Assembly (NCBI GenBank): GCA_008011715.2
Contig: CP136508.1
Coordinates: 6,414,809-6,478,808, forward strand
Source: [Empedobacter] haloabium
GTDB lineage: Bacteria; Pseudomonadota; Gammaproteobacteria; Burkholderiales; Burkholderiaceae_D
Direction of reading: 5' to 3'
DNA length: 64,000 bases
Positions 18,635 through 25,772 of this stretch are shown one piece after another (position 1 is the stretch's first letter; every line of letters starts with the position of its first letter). Both the position numbers and the translations under genes were made by a program. The notes beneath the pieces were generated by a model that worked only from the letters and a program-made list of their open reading frames with translations, was not told the origin of the DNA and searched no databases.

Positions 18635-18790
18635 TTGATATTGCGGAAAATCAAACTGCGATTAGGCAATTTCCGTGTATCGTAGGAAATCAGATATTTT
18701 CAAGGTATAACATTTTTTAGCAGATTTTTACTTAAAAATAGGTTAATCTCTGCAATATTGTCTTCACTAAAGCGTGAAAGAAACGCCCAC
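18635..18790 (+). other. AT-rich leader before the first acyltransferase
   Basis: This 156-bp stretch is much richer in A and T than its surroundings and carries no gene. A GG/GC pair at 18741-18753 resembles a -24/-12 promoter but is spaced 9 instead of 10, so it is not accepted. TAATCT at 18745-18750 could be a -10 element with no clear -35. Confidence 0.4.
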
Positions 18791-19630
18791 ATGGTGCATT
18801 CGGCAAGCCGCTACAGCTCATTCCGATTGCTCACCGACCGGCTGCTCGGCAAACGCGACATTCTGATTCCGTATTTTCAGTTTGTCCAGGTTCCCGCCGA
18901 TGAGTACGAGGGTGAGCTGATGCGCCAGATACAACGCCTGCGGTATGAGGTGTACTGTGTGGAACGTAACTTTCTTGACTGTGAAGAATACAAAGATCAA
19001 CTCGAAACAGACGAGTACGATCGCTACTCTGCTCACTTTGCTGCTTTTAATGACGAACGCGAGATCATAGGAACTGTCCGCCTCGTGCAGCCGGCCGAAC
19101 ACATGCTGTATCCGTTCGAAAGCCACTGCACGGTCTTTGATGATTTTCGCTTTCCACCACGCGAGAAAGCTGGGGAGATTTCCCGCTTGGTGGTTCGTAA
19201 GACGTACCGGCGCCGCCGCGGCGATTCCATGGAAGGGGTATCCAGGGAGTTCGTGCAAGGAGGCAGCGCCACGCCATCGCCGCGCTTACGCGAGCAGCGC
19301 GGCAACAGTCCACTGCTACTACTGGGCCTGTACAAGGAAATGTACCGGCACAGTCGCCGTAACGGTATCCGTTACTGGTATGCAGCCATGGAACGCTCGC
19401 TGGCCCGGTCCCTGGACAGGATGGGCTTCAAGTTTGTGCCCATCGGGCCGGCGACAGATTATTACGGGCCAGTAACGCCCCATATCGTCGACCTGGATGA
19501 GCTGAGCGCCAGGTTGCACAGTGAGAATCCTTTTTTGGCCGCGTGGTTTGACGACGAGCCGATTCCGCTGTGGGTCAAGATGAAAACCCTGGTCGTCAGT
19601 ACGTTGATCGGTGCGCCTCGGGGGAAATAA
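18791..19630 (+). CDS. Exosortase-associated acyltransferase, copy 1
   Basis: This is a 279-residue protein of the PEP-CTERM/exosortase-associated acyltransferase family, which shares the autoinducer-synthase/GNAT fold. Family marks are LRYEVYCVER near residue 52, GTVRLVQP, EISRLVVRK near 130 and RYWYAAMERSLARSL near 185-200. The start at ATG 18791 is preferred over a TTG 33 bp upstream; the ribosome site is weak. GC content is visibly lower than in the neighbouring gene, mainly in the first 400 bp. It likely moves an acyl chain from CoA or ACP. Acceptor and product, including a possible signal molecule, are unknown. Confidence 0.85.
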   Translation: MVHSASRYSSFRLLTDRLLGKRDILIPYFQFVQVPADEYEGELMRQIQRLRYEVYCVERNFLDCEEYKDQLETDEYDRYSAHFAAFNDEREIIGTVRLVQPAEHMLYPFESHCTVFDDFRFPPREKAGEISRLVVRKTYRRRRGDSMEGVSREFVQGGSATPSPRLREQRGNSPLLLLGLYKEMYRHSRRNGIRYWYAAMERSLARSLDRMGFKFVPIGPATDYYGPVTPHIVDLDELSARLHSENPFLAAWFDDEPIPLWVKMKTLVVSTLIGAPRGK

Positions 19631-19667
19631 GCAGACCTCGAGGGGCACATCGCCTGAAGAGTGAGGA

Positions 19668-20483
19668 ATGATAGCCACCCAAAATTTGTCGCGTCTGCCG
19701 GTTCGCTCCCCAGAGCCCCGCAGCGCCACCCCGACCAGCTTTGATTTTTCCCATGCCCCGCAGGTATTTCGCACCTATTGCGGCGGCGCCCTGAACGGCG
19801 TGCCGCCCGATATCTCGCGGCTGCGCTATGAGGTGTACTGCCTCGAGTGTGCATTCCTGCACCCGGATGCGTACGGGGAAGGGCTCGAGCATGACCATTA
19901 CGACGGCCAGGCCACGCATTTCGCGGCCTATACGGCCGAGGACCGCCTGGTGGGCGCCGTGCGCCTGGTCCAGCCGAAGAACGGTGACTGCTACCCGTTC
20001 CAGCGGCATTGCCAGCCATTCGAGGGTTACCAACTGCCGCCGGCCGAGGAATCGGCCGAGATCTCGCGGCTGGTCGTGCGCAAGGGGCACCGCCGCCGTC
20101 GCGCCGACTCGCTGCAGGGCGTGCCCGGCCGCGGGACGGACGCGCCGCCCAGCCGGCCCGGCAACGAGCACTGGCGCAGCGGCGAAGACCGCCGGGGCGA
20201 GGAACGCGATTCGCCGATGCTGCTGTTCGGCCTGTATCGCGAGATGTACCGGCACAGCCTGCAAAGCGGCATCCGCTACTGGTATGCGGCGATGGAGCGC
20301 TCGCTGGCCCGCTCTTTGCAACGGCTGGGCTTTGCCTTCCAGGCCATCGGTCCGCAAAGCGACTATTACGGCGCCGTCACGCCGTGCTTGCTGGATTTGC
20401 GGGCACTGGAGCGCCGGCTGACCGAGGCCAACCCGGCGCTGGCGGCCTGGTTCATGGAAAAGCCGTTCGTGCGAACGGTGTAA
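19668..20483 (+). CDS. Exosortase-associated acyltransferase, copy 2
   Basis: This 271-residue paralogue of the preceding gene lies 37 bp downstream. It shares LRYEVYCLEC, GAVRLVQP, EISRLVVRK, LYREMYRHS and RYWYAAMERSLARSL in the same order. The N-terminal 40 residues and the linker after the RRRRADS motif differ from copy 1. Its base composition is typical of the locus, unlike copy 1. The two probably use different acyl donors or acceptors. It converges on the ThiF-like gene with an 8-bp gap. Confidence 0.86.
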   Translation: MIATQNLSRLPVRSPEPRSATPTSFDFSHAPQVFRTYCGGALNGVPPDISRLRYEVYCLECAFLHPDAYGEGLEHDHYDGQATHFAAYTAEDRLVGAVRLVQPKNGDCYPFQRHCQPFEGYQLPPAEESAEISRLVVRKGHRRRRADSLQGVPGRGTDAPPSRPGNEHWRSGEDRRGEERDSPMLLFGLYREMYRHSLQSGIRYWYAAMERSLARSLQRLGFAFQAIGPQSDYYGAVTPCLLDLRALERRLTEANPALAAWFMEKPFVRTV

Positions 20484-20490
20484 GCCGTGC

Positions 20491-21333
20491 TCAGGCCGGC
20501 ACATCTTTGCTGATATCGATCAGCTTGGTCACGTGGTTGCGGAAGCTGTGCACGACGATGTGCGGCGACTGCGGCACGGGCAGCCCGGCCAGCAGGTCCG
20601 TCATCATCGACACGGCCAGCGCGGCCACCGTAAAGCTGCCGACGGCCAGCTGGGAGGCGGGGCAGGGCCGGCCGTCTTCCATGATCGTCAGCGCCCGGCG
20701 CACCTGTTCCACCACTTGGGGGTCCAGGTGCGCCCCGATCCGGGCCATGATCTTGCCGAACACGTTCGAGTAGCTGGCGTCGCCTTCCGTCGTCGCCTGC
20801 GCCACGTCGTGCGCGATGATTTCCGTCAGCGAGCCGCTGGCGTCGGCCGGGAAATACAGCACGCCGGCCCCCTGGCCGATCGACAGCGCCGTGAAGATCG
20901 GGCGCTGCAGCCCCTTCGCGGCCGTGTGCAGGCTGAGGATGGCTTCCAGGTCGAGGAAATCGATCGTGTCGAAGATGATGTCGACCTTGCCGACCAGCTC
21001 GGCCGCATTGGCCTTGTCGAGGTTGGCGACGATCGCCTCGACTTCCGCTTCCGGATTGATGCGCAGGATGTGCTTTTTCAGCGCCTCCGCCTTGGGGGTG
21101 CCGATATCGTCGAAGTCGAAGAACTGGCGGTTCAGGTTGTGCGCGTCGACCGTGTCGCCGTCGATCAGCACGAACTTGCGAAAGCCCATGCGCGCCGCGC
21201 AAATGGCCGTCGAGCTGCCCAATCCATTCCCTGCAATCAATAAACTCGTCTCGCGGATGCGTGCCTGGGTTGCTGGGCTGACATATCCTTCGTTGCGGGT
21301 TACAAAGGTGTCGTAATTAAATGCCGTAGCCAT
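20491..21333 (-). CDS. ThiF/MoeB/HesA-family adenylyltransferase-like protein
   Basis: This 280-residue E1-like protein starts at 21333, just after a strong AGGAGG site. The nucleotide site is AGNGLGSS (34-41), followed by DGDTVDAHNLNRQ (58-70) and K81, all matching the ATP-adenylating core. The zinc-binding CxxC pairs of MoeB are absent, and the only plausible thioester cysteine is C224 (RPCPAS). No ubiquitin-like partner is adjacent; the nearest candidate in the window is the MoaD-like protein at 50655-50924. A 17-bp motif copy lies 52 bp upstream (21385-21401). The substrate is unknown. Confidence 0.82.
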   Translation of the reverse strand: MATAFNYDTFVTRNEGYVSPATQARIRETSLLIAGNGLGSSTAICAARMGFRKFVLIDGDTVDAHNLNRQFFDFDDIGTPKAEALKKHILRINPEAEVEAIVANLDKANAAELVGKVDIIFDTIDFLDLEAILSLHTAAKGLQRPIFTALSIGQGAGVLYFPADASGSLTEIIAHDVAQATTEGDASYSNVFGKIMARIGAHLDPQVVEQVRRALTIMEDGRPCPASQLAVGSFTVAALAVSMMTDLLAGLPVPQSPHIVVHSFRNHVTKLIDISKDVPA

Positions 21334-21384
21334 CGGATCTCCTCCTGGTCTATTTTTTCCTAGAATAAAGCATTCCGAGAAATT

Positions 21385-21401
21385 TGTCGGCAATCTTTAC
21401 A
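21385..21401 (+). promoter_or_regulatory. 17-bp motif copy A, candidate PrsR site
   Basis: TGTCGGCAATCTTTACA matches copy B at 15 of 17 positions and lies 137 bp to its left in the same orientation. It is 52 bp upstream of the ThiF-like start and about 250 bp upstream of the PEP-CTERM transcription start, so it could serve either gene. It forms an imperfect inverted repeat (TGTCG and TTACA ends). Confidence 0.6.
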
Positions 21402-21521
21402 GTCCATATTCGGAGAATTCCCACAAGTGTGGCTTCAATGGCGTAATGCACTTGTTTTGGCCACTGAACTCTCTCCATTGTAATAAATCATAATTCACAG
21501 CAACACCCCCGTTGCGTAGGG

Positions 21522-21538
21522 TGTCGGAAAACTTTACA
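21522..21538 (+). promoter_or_regulatory. 17-bp motif copy B, candidate PrsR site
   Basis: TGTCGGAAAACTTTACA is centred about 120 bp upstream of the predicted transcription start of the PEP-CTERM gene, a normal position for an enhancer bound by an NtrC-type activator. It is embedded in a wider inverted repeat, AGGGTGT and ACACCCT (21518-21524 and 21536-21542). Confidence 0.68.
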
Positions 21539-21623
21539 CCCTGCGCCGGCGCAAACAATGGGCAGCTGGTCAGCGTTAAACATGTCTTTGATTTGGATAG
21601 GAAATTTCTGATTGAACAGTGAC

Positions 21624-21639
21624 TGGCATAGCGATTGCT
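21624..21639 (+). promoter_or_regulatory. Sigma-54 (-24/-12) promoter of the PEP-CTERM gene
   Basis: TGGCATAGCGATTGCT matches the consensus TGGCAC-N5-TTGCW at 10 of 11 positions, with exactly 10 bases between the invariant GG (21625-21626) and GC (21637-21638). It ends 55 bp before the start codon. With a sigma-54 activator at the left end of the locus, this is the clearest promoter in the window. Confidence 0.82.
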
Positions 21640-21694
21640 TTAACGAAGCAGACGCTACACAAACGAAGCGCCACTCAACGATTGGAGATCGACA

Positions 21695-22585
21695 ATGTCT
21701 ATCAAAAAAATGATTCTGGCAGCATCTCTCGGACTCGCGGCGCTGAGCGCTTCCGCAACGCCGCTGGATTCGCTGACGGGGAATATGAACATCAAGCTGC
21801 AGGGCTTGACGACCGAAGCCAACACCTTCGCCGGCACCAACGAGTCGACCTGGGGCGTTGGCAGCATCACGCAGATCACCGGCACCGGTGGCCAGGCCTG
21901 GAACATGGGCGTCAGCGACGGCAGCTACCTGTACTACATGATCTACGGTATCGCCGACCAGAACATCGTCAACAACTCGACGGGCTCGCTGGACCTGTAC
22001 AACGTCGGCGCAACCGGCGGCGCCGGCGACGGCAAGATCCACCTGGATATCTACCGCAGCAACGTCAACATCCTGGAACTGACGAGCGATTTCAACGCGC
22101 AAGTGGGCGATCGCACGGGCTACAACATGCACTCGCTGCTGTCCGGCCTGGGCCCGGCCTACCTGACCGTGGAATTCGGCACCGGCAAGCAGACCACCAA
22201 TGTGGCCGGCGGCATCAACCCTGGTGCCGACGAAACGCTGGCAACGCTGGTGCAGGTCGTCACTTCCGCCACGCTGCCGGCGGCCGGCACGGGGCAGTTC
22301 TTTGCTGACGTGACCGGTGGCACCGCTGCGGCCCAGTGGGATTCGAACGGCCTGTTCGGTCACGACCTGGACGGCAAGTTCACGCTGAGCACGAACGGCG
22401 CCTCGCAAGGCTCGGGCGTTTGCACCGACGAAGAAGTGCTGGGCAGCCCGGGCAATCCGGCCACCTGCTTCACCGGCTTCATCAACGACCCGATCCGCGC
22501 GATCCGCGTACCGGAACCTGGCTCGCTGGCCCTGGTGGGCCTGGGGCTGGTTGGCCTGGCTGGGCTGCGTCGTCGCATGGCCTGA
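21695..22585 (+). CDS. PEP-CTERM sorted surface protein
   Basis: This 296-residue exported protein has signal peptide 1-21 (cleavage after SASA). A polar, Gly/Thr/Asn-rich body of about 250 residues has one likely disulfide pair (GVC and ATC near 246-262). The C-terminal sorting signal begins VPEPGS (272-277), continues with a hydrophobic helix and ends in RRRMA. The signal is the expected substrate of the exosortase encoded at 37785-39347, which should cut near the PEP motif and hand the protein to the envelope or matrix. Expression is predicted from the sigma-54 promoter at 21624-21639. The body was not matched to a known domain. Confidence 0.93.
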   Translation: MSIKKMILAASLGLAALSASATPLDSLTGNMNIKLQGLTTEANTFAGTNESTWGVGSITQITGTGGQAWNMGVSDGSYLYYMIYGIADQNIVNNSTGSLDLYNVGATGGAGDGKIHLDIYRSNVNILELTSDFNAQVGDRTGYNMHSLLSGLGPAYLTVEFGTGKQTTNVAGGINPGADETLATLVQVVTSATLPAAGTGQFFADVTGGTAAAQWDSNGLFGHDLDGKFTLSTNGASQGSGVCTDEEVLGSPGNPATCFTGFINDPIRAIRVPEPGSLALVGLGLVGLAGLRRRMA

Positions 22586-22588
22586 GCA

Positions 22589-23470
22589 TCATTGGCCGAA
22601 TGAAGAGCGCCCGGCTTGCCGGGCGTTTTTTTTGGGCACCGGCAGCGCATGCCACGCCTGCCGATACAGCGCCGCGATGCGCTGCACGTAAGCCTGCGTC
22701 TCCCGATAAGGCGGCACCCCGCCATGGCGCTCGACCGCGCCTTCGCCTGCGTTGTAGGCGGCCGCGACCAGTTGCACCTCCCCGTTGAAGCGCATCAGCA
22801 GCCAGCGCAGGTAGGCCAGGCCGCCGCGCACGTTCGCTTCCGGGTCGAAGGAATTGCGCACCCGAAAGCGCTGGGCGGTGGCGGGAATCAGCTGCATCAG
22901 GCCCTGCGCGTTGCGCGGCGAGACCGCATCGGGCCGAAAACCGGACTCGACGGCAATGACGGCCATCGCCAGCCGCGGATCGACACCATACTGCGGCGCC
23001 AGGCGGTCGACCAGCCGGCGCACGGGCGTGCTGCCGGCCGGATATGCCGGTTCGGGCGGCGGGATCAGGCCGATGTCCGGCGCGGCTGGCGCAACGGCGG
23101 CCGGCGGCGTCAGGCAGGCGGGCAGAACGGCGTCCGGCCGAGCCGGCAGCAACGCCAGCAGATGGCCGGCCTGCGCGTGGCCCTGCTCGGCGGCCAGCGC
23201 GAACAGGCGCCAGGCGGCGCCGTCGTCGCGCGGCATGCCGCGGCCATTGGCGGCCATCCAGCCCAGCGCATACTGTGCGTCGGCCGCACCCAGCACGGCT
23301 GCCCGGCAATACAGCGCCACGGCCCGGTGCAAGTCACGCGGCACGCCTTCGCCGTGTTCGTACTGCACGGCATCGGCGATCAGGTCCGCCGCGGTTTGCG
23401 CCCGCGCCGGCACGGCGGCCAATGCCATGCACAGCAACGCAATACGGGGCAAATGGGCAACGGGACGCAT
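22589..23470 (-). CDS. Lytic transglycosylase with Sel1-like repeats
   Basis: This 293-residue secreted protein has a signal peptide ending at ARA near residue 24. Sel1/TPR-like repeats follow at about 28-105 (ADAVQYEHGEGVPRD type) with a Pro/Ala-rich linker. An SLT catalytic domain (about 155-275) has catalytic Glu175 in IAVESGF, the QGLMQLIP motif and AAYNAGEG. It cleaves peptidoglycan without hydrolysis, plausibly making room for envelope-spanning export machinery. It follows the nucleotidyltransferase gene on the same strand with a 66-bp gap. The last residues (KKNARQAG) are encoded by the terminator of the facing PEP-CTERM gene. Confidence 0.88.
   Translation of the reverse strand: MRPVAHLPRIALLCMALAAVPARAQTAADLIADAVQYEHGEGVPRDLHRAVALYCRAAVLGAADAQYALGWMAANGRGMPRDDGAAWRLFALAAEQGHAQAGHLLALLPARPDAVLPACLTPPAAVAPAAPDIGLIPPPEPAYPAGSTPVRRLVDRLAPQYGVDPRLAMAVIAVESGFRPDAVSPRNAQGLMQLIPATAQRFRVRNSFDPEANVRGGLAYLRWLLMRFNGEVQLVAAAYNAGEGAVERHGGVPPYRETQAYVQRIAALYRQAWHALPVPKKNARQAGRSSFGQ
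22608..22633 (+). terminator. Rho-independent terminator of the PEP-CTERM gene
   Basis: The 8-bp stem CGCCCGGC / GCCGGGCG with a TT loop is followed by eight T residues. It begins 22 bp after the stop codon. The same bases encode the C-terminal residues of the convergent transglycosylase. Confidence 0.88.
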
Positions 23471-23536
23471 GACATCGACCTTTCGAGCTGCCGGGGGCTG
23501 CCCGGCAGTTTCATTGTAGTGAGCGTTCTCGCCAGC

Positions 23537-24631
23537 TCAGGCGGCTTCTTGCCGGGCTTTGCGCGGGGACAAAAAGGCTTTATGGAACAGATGGCGGGCC
23601 AGCAAGAATGGCGGCATGCGCAACCAGTTGGCACGCAGGTACAGCAGGCCGCGCGCTGTGGCGCTGAACCAGTCGCCGCAACTGTCGTGCCGGGGCAGCA
23701 GGGCGCGGCGCAACAGCGCATCCATTAGGCGCAGTTGCCAGCGGGGCGGCGCGGCTGGCGCGATCGCGGCAACCACGACGGCCGGCACTTCGGTGCCCAG
23801 CAACATGGTCGTGTAGCGCAGCGCATAGAACAGCGGCCGGGCCAGCTCCAGCTCGTGCGCGCGTGGCACCAGCCGGGCCCAGAAACGCGCGTCGCCGCCG
23901 AAGTGCGCCAGCAGCCGCTGCAGGTCCACCAGGTCGCGCAGGCCGTTGTTGAACTCGCCATCCGTAAACAGGTGGACGGCGCTGTGCAGCACCATGTCCA
24001 CCGGGGCCAGCACGCGCAGCGTCGGGTCCTCCGCCACGGCCACGGCCGCCGCGCGCAACAGCGCCGAGTCGGGCCGGGCCGCCGCCGTGCGCGGCAGGAT
24101 CGCGTGATGCACGTCGATCATCGATTCGCGCCGCGTGTGCTGCATCGGCGGCAGCTCGTGCATCCACTCGCGGTAGTAGCGCTGGTCGTAGGCGTCGTGG
24201 TGCGTGCCGGCCCAGCCGGCCAGCATCAGCGCCGCTTCCGCTTCGGGCAGCCGCTCCTCCGGTACCAGGATGTCGATGTCGGAAAACAGCCGGCCCTGGG
24301 CGGACGGCAGGCCGGCCGCGCAATAGGCCGCGCCCTTCAGCAGGATCGTCGGCAGACCCGACTCGCGCAATGCCTGCCGTACCAGCCGGATCTCCCAGCG
24401 TACGGCCTGGCGGTGGCGCCGCGCCAGCACCTGGGCCCACGCCAATTGCTCGCGCGCCGGGGCGGGGATGCCCGCCAATACGCCGTGTTCCTCCAGGATA
24501 TACCCGAGGGTGGCCAGCAGGTTGGCCGCGGTAGCCTGGCGCAGCAGCAGGTCCCAGTCGGCCTCGCCCAGCGCCACGGTGGCGGCGGGTGCGCGCAGGG
24601 CGTGCAGCAGCAGCGGAGCCAGCGTGCTCAT
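23537..24631 (-). CDS. Nucleotidyltransferase-family protein of the HprK/PqqD cassette
   Basis: This 364-residue protein matches the uncharacterised nucleotidyltransferase family (NTP_transf_5 type). ILLKGAAY near 96-103 precedes the metal-binding pair D118/D120 in FSDIDILVP, and a helical C-terminal region includes DVHHAIL and FNNGLRDLVDL. The true start is the ATG at 24631, in ATGA overlap with the kinase stop; the longer frame is spurious. Related proteins accompany HprK-like kinases and PqqD-like proteins in peptide-modification clusters such as some lasso peptide loci. Here it may transfer a nucleotide or sugar phosphate to a protein or peptide. This is inference. Confidence 0.8.
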   Translation of the reverse strand: MSTLAPLLLHALRAPAATVALGEADWDLLLRQATAANLLATLGYILEEHGVLAGIPAPAREQLAWAQVLARRHRQAVRWEIRLVRQALRESGLPTILLKGAAYCAAGLPSAQGRLFSDIDILVPEERLPEAEAALMLAGWAGTHHDAYDQRYYREWMHELPPMQHTRRESMIDVHHAILPRTAAARPDSALLRAAAVAVAEDPTLRVLAPVDMVLHSAVHLFTDGEFNNGLRDLVDLQRLLAHFGGDARFWARLVPRAHELELARPLFYALRYTTMLLGTEVPAVVVAAIAPAAPPRWQLRLMDALLRRALLPRHDSCGDWFSATARGLLYLRANWLRMPPFLLARHLFHKAFLSPRKARQEAA

Positions 24632-25545
24632 CGGGATGCCGCCAGCGCGTCGAAATAGGCCAGGGCCTCGTCCAGCACGCTGTAGCTGAAGCGCAGTCCG
24701 GCGCTCTGCTCCACTAGCCCGGCCAGCGCCGTGAAGCCGTCGGCGCCCAGCAGGCTGTAGTTGAAGCAGTTGCCGGCCAGTTGCATGAACGTCTCGGCCT
24801 TGGCCAGCGGCACCGCCTGCAAGGGCGCGCCTGCTTCGTAGCGGGGAAACACGACCCAGGCCGGGCGTGCCGTTTCCGTTGCGCGCGCGACGCTGGCGGC
24901 GGGCGCCCTGACGTGCGCGACCGTGCCCTTGACGGTGTCCGTGACGGGATGGCTCATCACGCTGTCCGGCAGGTACGCCCGGATGACGTCGATCGAGCCG
25001 TTCTTCAGGCTGATGGGCCGGGGCAACGGCACGAGCTGGCCGTCCTCCAGGCGCAGCAGGGTGAGCTCGTCGGACAGCAGGCGCCAGCCGGCGCGACCGA
25101 CCAGGGCTGCACACAGAGTGCTCTTGCCGGAGCCGGGCGGGGCCGGCAGGATCGCGGCACGGCCACCTTTTTCGATGACGGCCGCGTGCACGATCAGGTA
25201 GCGGTTGGCACGGCTCGATACGCACCAGTTCAAGCCCCATTCGAACATGGGAAACGCCTGGTCCAGCGGCAGCGGCTTGAACAGCGAGCGGCCGTCGTAC
25301 AGCAAGGTGACTTGCGGCCCCAGCCAGCGGCGCAGGGTGCGTGGCCGGGTCAATTGCAGGTGAAAGTCGGCGAAGCCATCGGCGGGCCGCAGCGGATAGT
25401 CGGCATACAGCAGGTGGATGCCGTCCGCCACGCTGGGAATGGCAGAGCGCAGGCACGTCGTGAAGCGGCCCGTGCCCAGGCGCAGGCCGGCTCCGGCCAG
25501 CTGGCGGCCCAGTTCCTCGCGGGACAGTTGACCGACCGTCAGCAT
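24628..25545 (-). CDS. HprK-related kinase A
   Basis: This 305-residue P-loop kinase resembles HPr kinase/phosphorylase. His120 (IVHAAV) is followed by Walker A PPGSGKST at about 136-143 and the LLSDELTLL acidic motif at 157-165. It lacks the N-terminal domain of true HprK, and there is no PTS gene nearby, so HPr is not the obvious substrate. The start at 25545 overlaps the PqqD-like stop by 7 bp. The kinase, PqqD-like and nucleotidyltransferase trio is the arrangement named after this family (HPr-rel-A). The biochemical role is not established. Phosphorylation of the 190-residue neighbour is an attractive guess. Confidence 0.85.
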   Translation of the reverse strand: MLTVGQLSREELGRQLAGAGLRLGTGRFTTCLRSAIPSVADGIHLLYADYPLRPADGFADFHLQLTRPRTLRRWLGPQVTLLYDGRSLFKPLPLDQAFPMFEWGLNWCVSSRANRYLIVHAAVIEKGGRAAILPAPPGSGKSTLCAALVGRAGWRLLSDELTLLRLEDGQLVPLPRPISLKNGSIDVIRAYLPDSVMSHPVTDTVKGTVAHVRAPAASVARATETARPAWVVFPRYEAGAPLQAVPLAKAETFMQLAGNCFNYSLLGADGFTALAGLVEQSAGLRFSYSVLDEALAYFDALAASR

Positions 25546-25772
25546 CGCTCGATCAGATCCAGCCCCGCCAGCGTTTCCAGCACGGTGGCCAGCTCGGGCG
25601 CGGCCAGTTCGTCCGGCGCGATGTCGCCGTCGCGCAAGGCCAGCAGCAGCTGCATCGCATGCTCGGTCAACAAGTGGGTATCGCCGGAGAGATCGTTGTA
25701 GAGCACGCAGCCGTCCTCCCAGCCGCGGTGCAGCAGCGTCTGGCCAGGAACGATACGCCACTGCAAGGCCAT
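25539..25772 (-). CDS. PqqD-like small protein of the HprK-related system
   Basis: This 77-residue protein has the PqqD fold pattern: YNDLSGDTHLLTEHA in the middle, then a leucine-rich acidic helical tail. PqqD-like proteins bind leader regions of peptides and present them to modifying enzymes. The start at 25772 overlaps the upstream gene by ATGA. Its position between a possible substrate and a kinase suggests it acts as recognition subunit. The short length makes the call dependent on context. Confidence 0.78.
   Translation of the reverse strand: MALQWRIVPGQTLLHRGWEDGCVLYNDLSGDTHLLTEHAMQLLLALRDGDIAPDELAAPELATVLETLAGLDLIERC

Larger units (their letters stand above)
21334..21694. other. 361-bp regulatory region between ThiF-like and PEP-CTERM genes
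   Basis: No gene is seen. The region is AT-richer than its surroundings. It holds two direct copies of the 17-bp motif (21385-21401, 21522-21538), a small CCACA-AG-TGTGG palindrome (21421-21432), a sigma-54 promoter (21624-21639) and the ribosome site GGAG at 21685-21688. Leftward transcription of the ThiF-like gene probably begins in its left part. Confidence 0.7.

Noticed and set aside
18741..18753. -24/-12-like pair before the first acyltransferase
   Set aside because: The GG and GC are 9 bases apart rather than 10, which sigma-54 does not normally tolerate.
21447..21463. Leftward TGGCCA...TGCA upstream of the ThiF-like gene
   Set aside because: The GG-GC spacing is 11, one base too long, despite a motif copy about 70 bp behind it.
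24628..25545. True HPr kinase/phosphorylase of a PTS
   Set aside because: The N-terminal HprK domain is missing and no HPr or other PTS gene is nearby.
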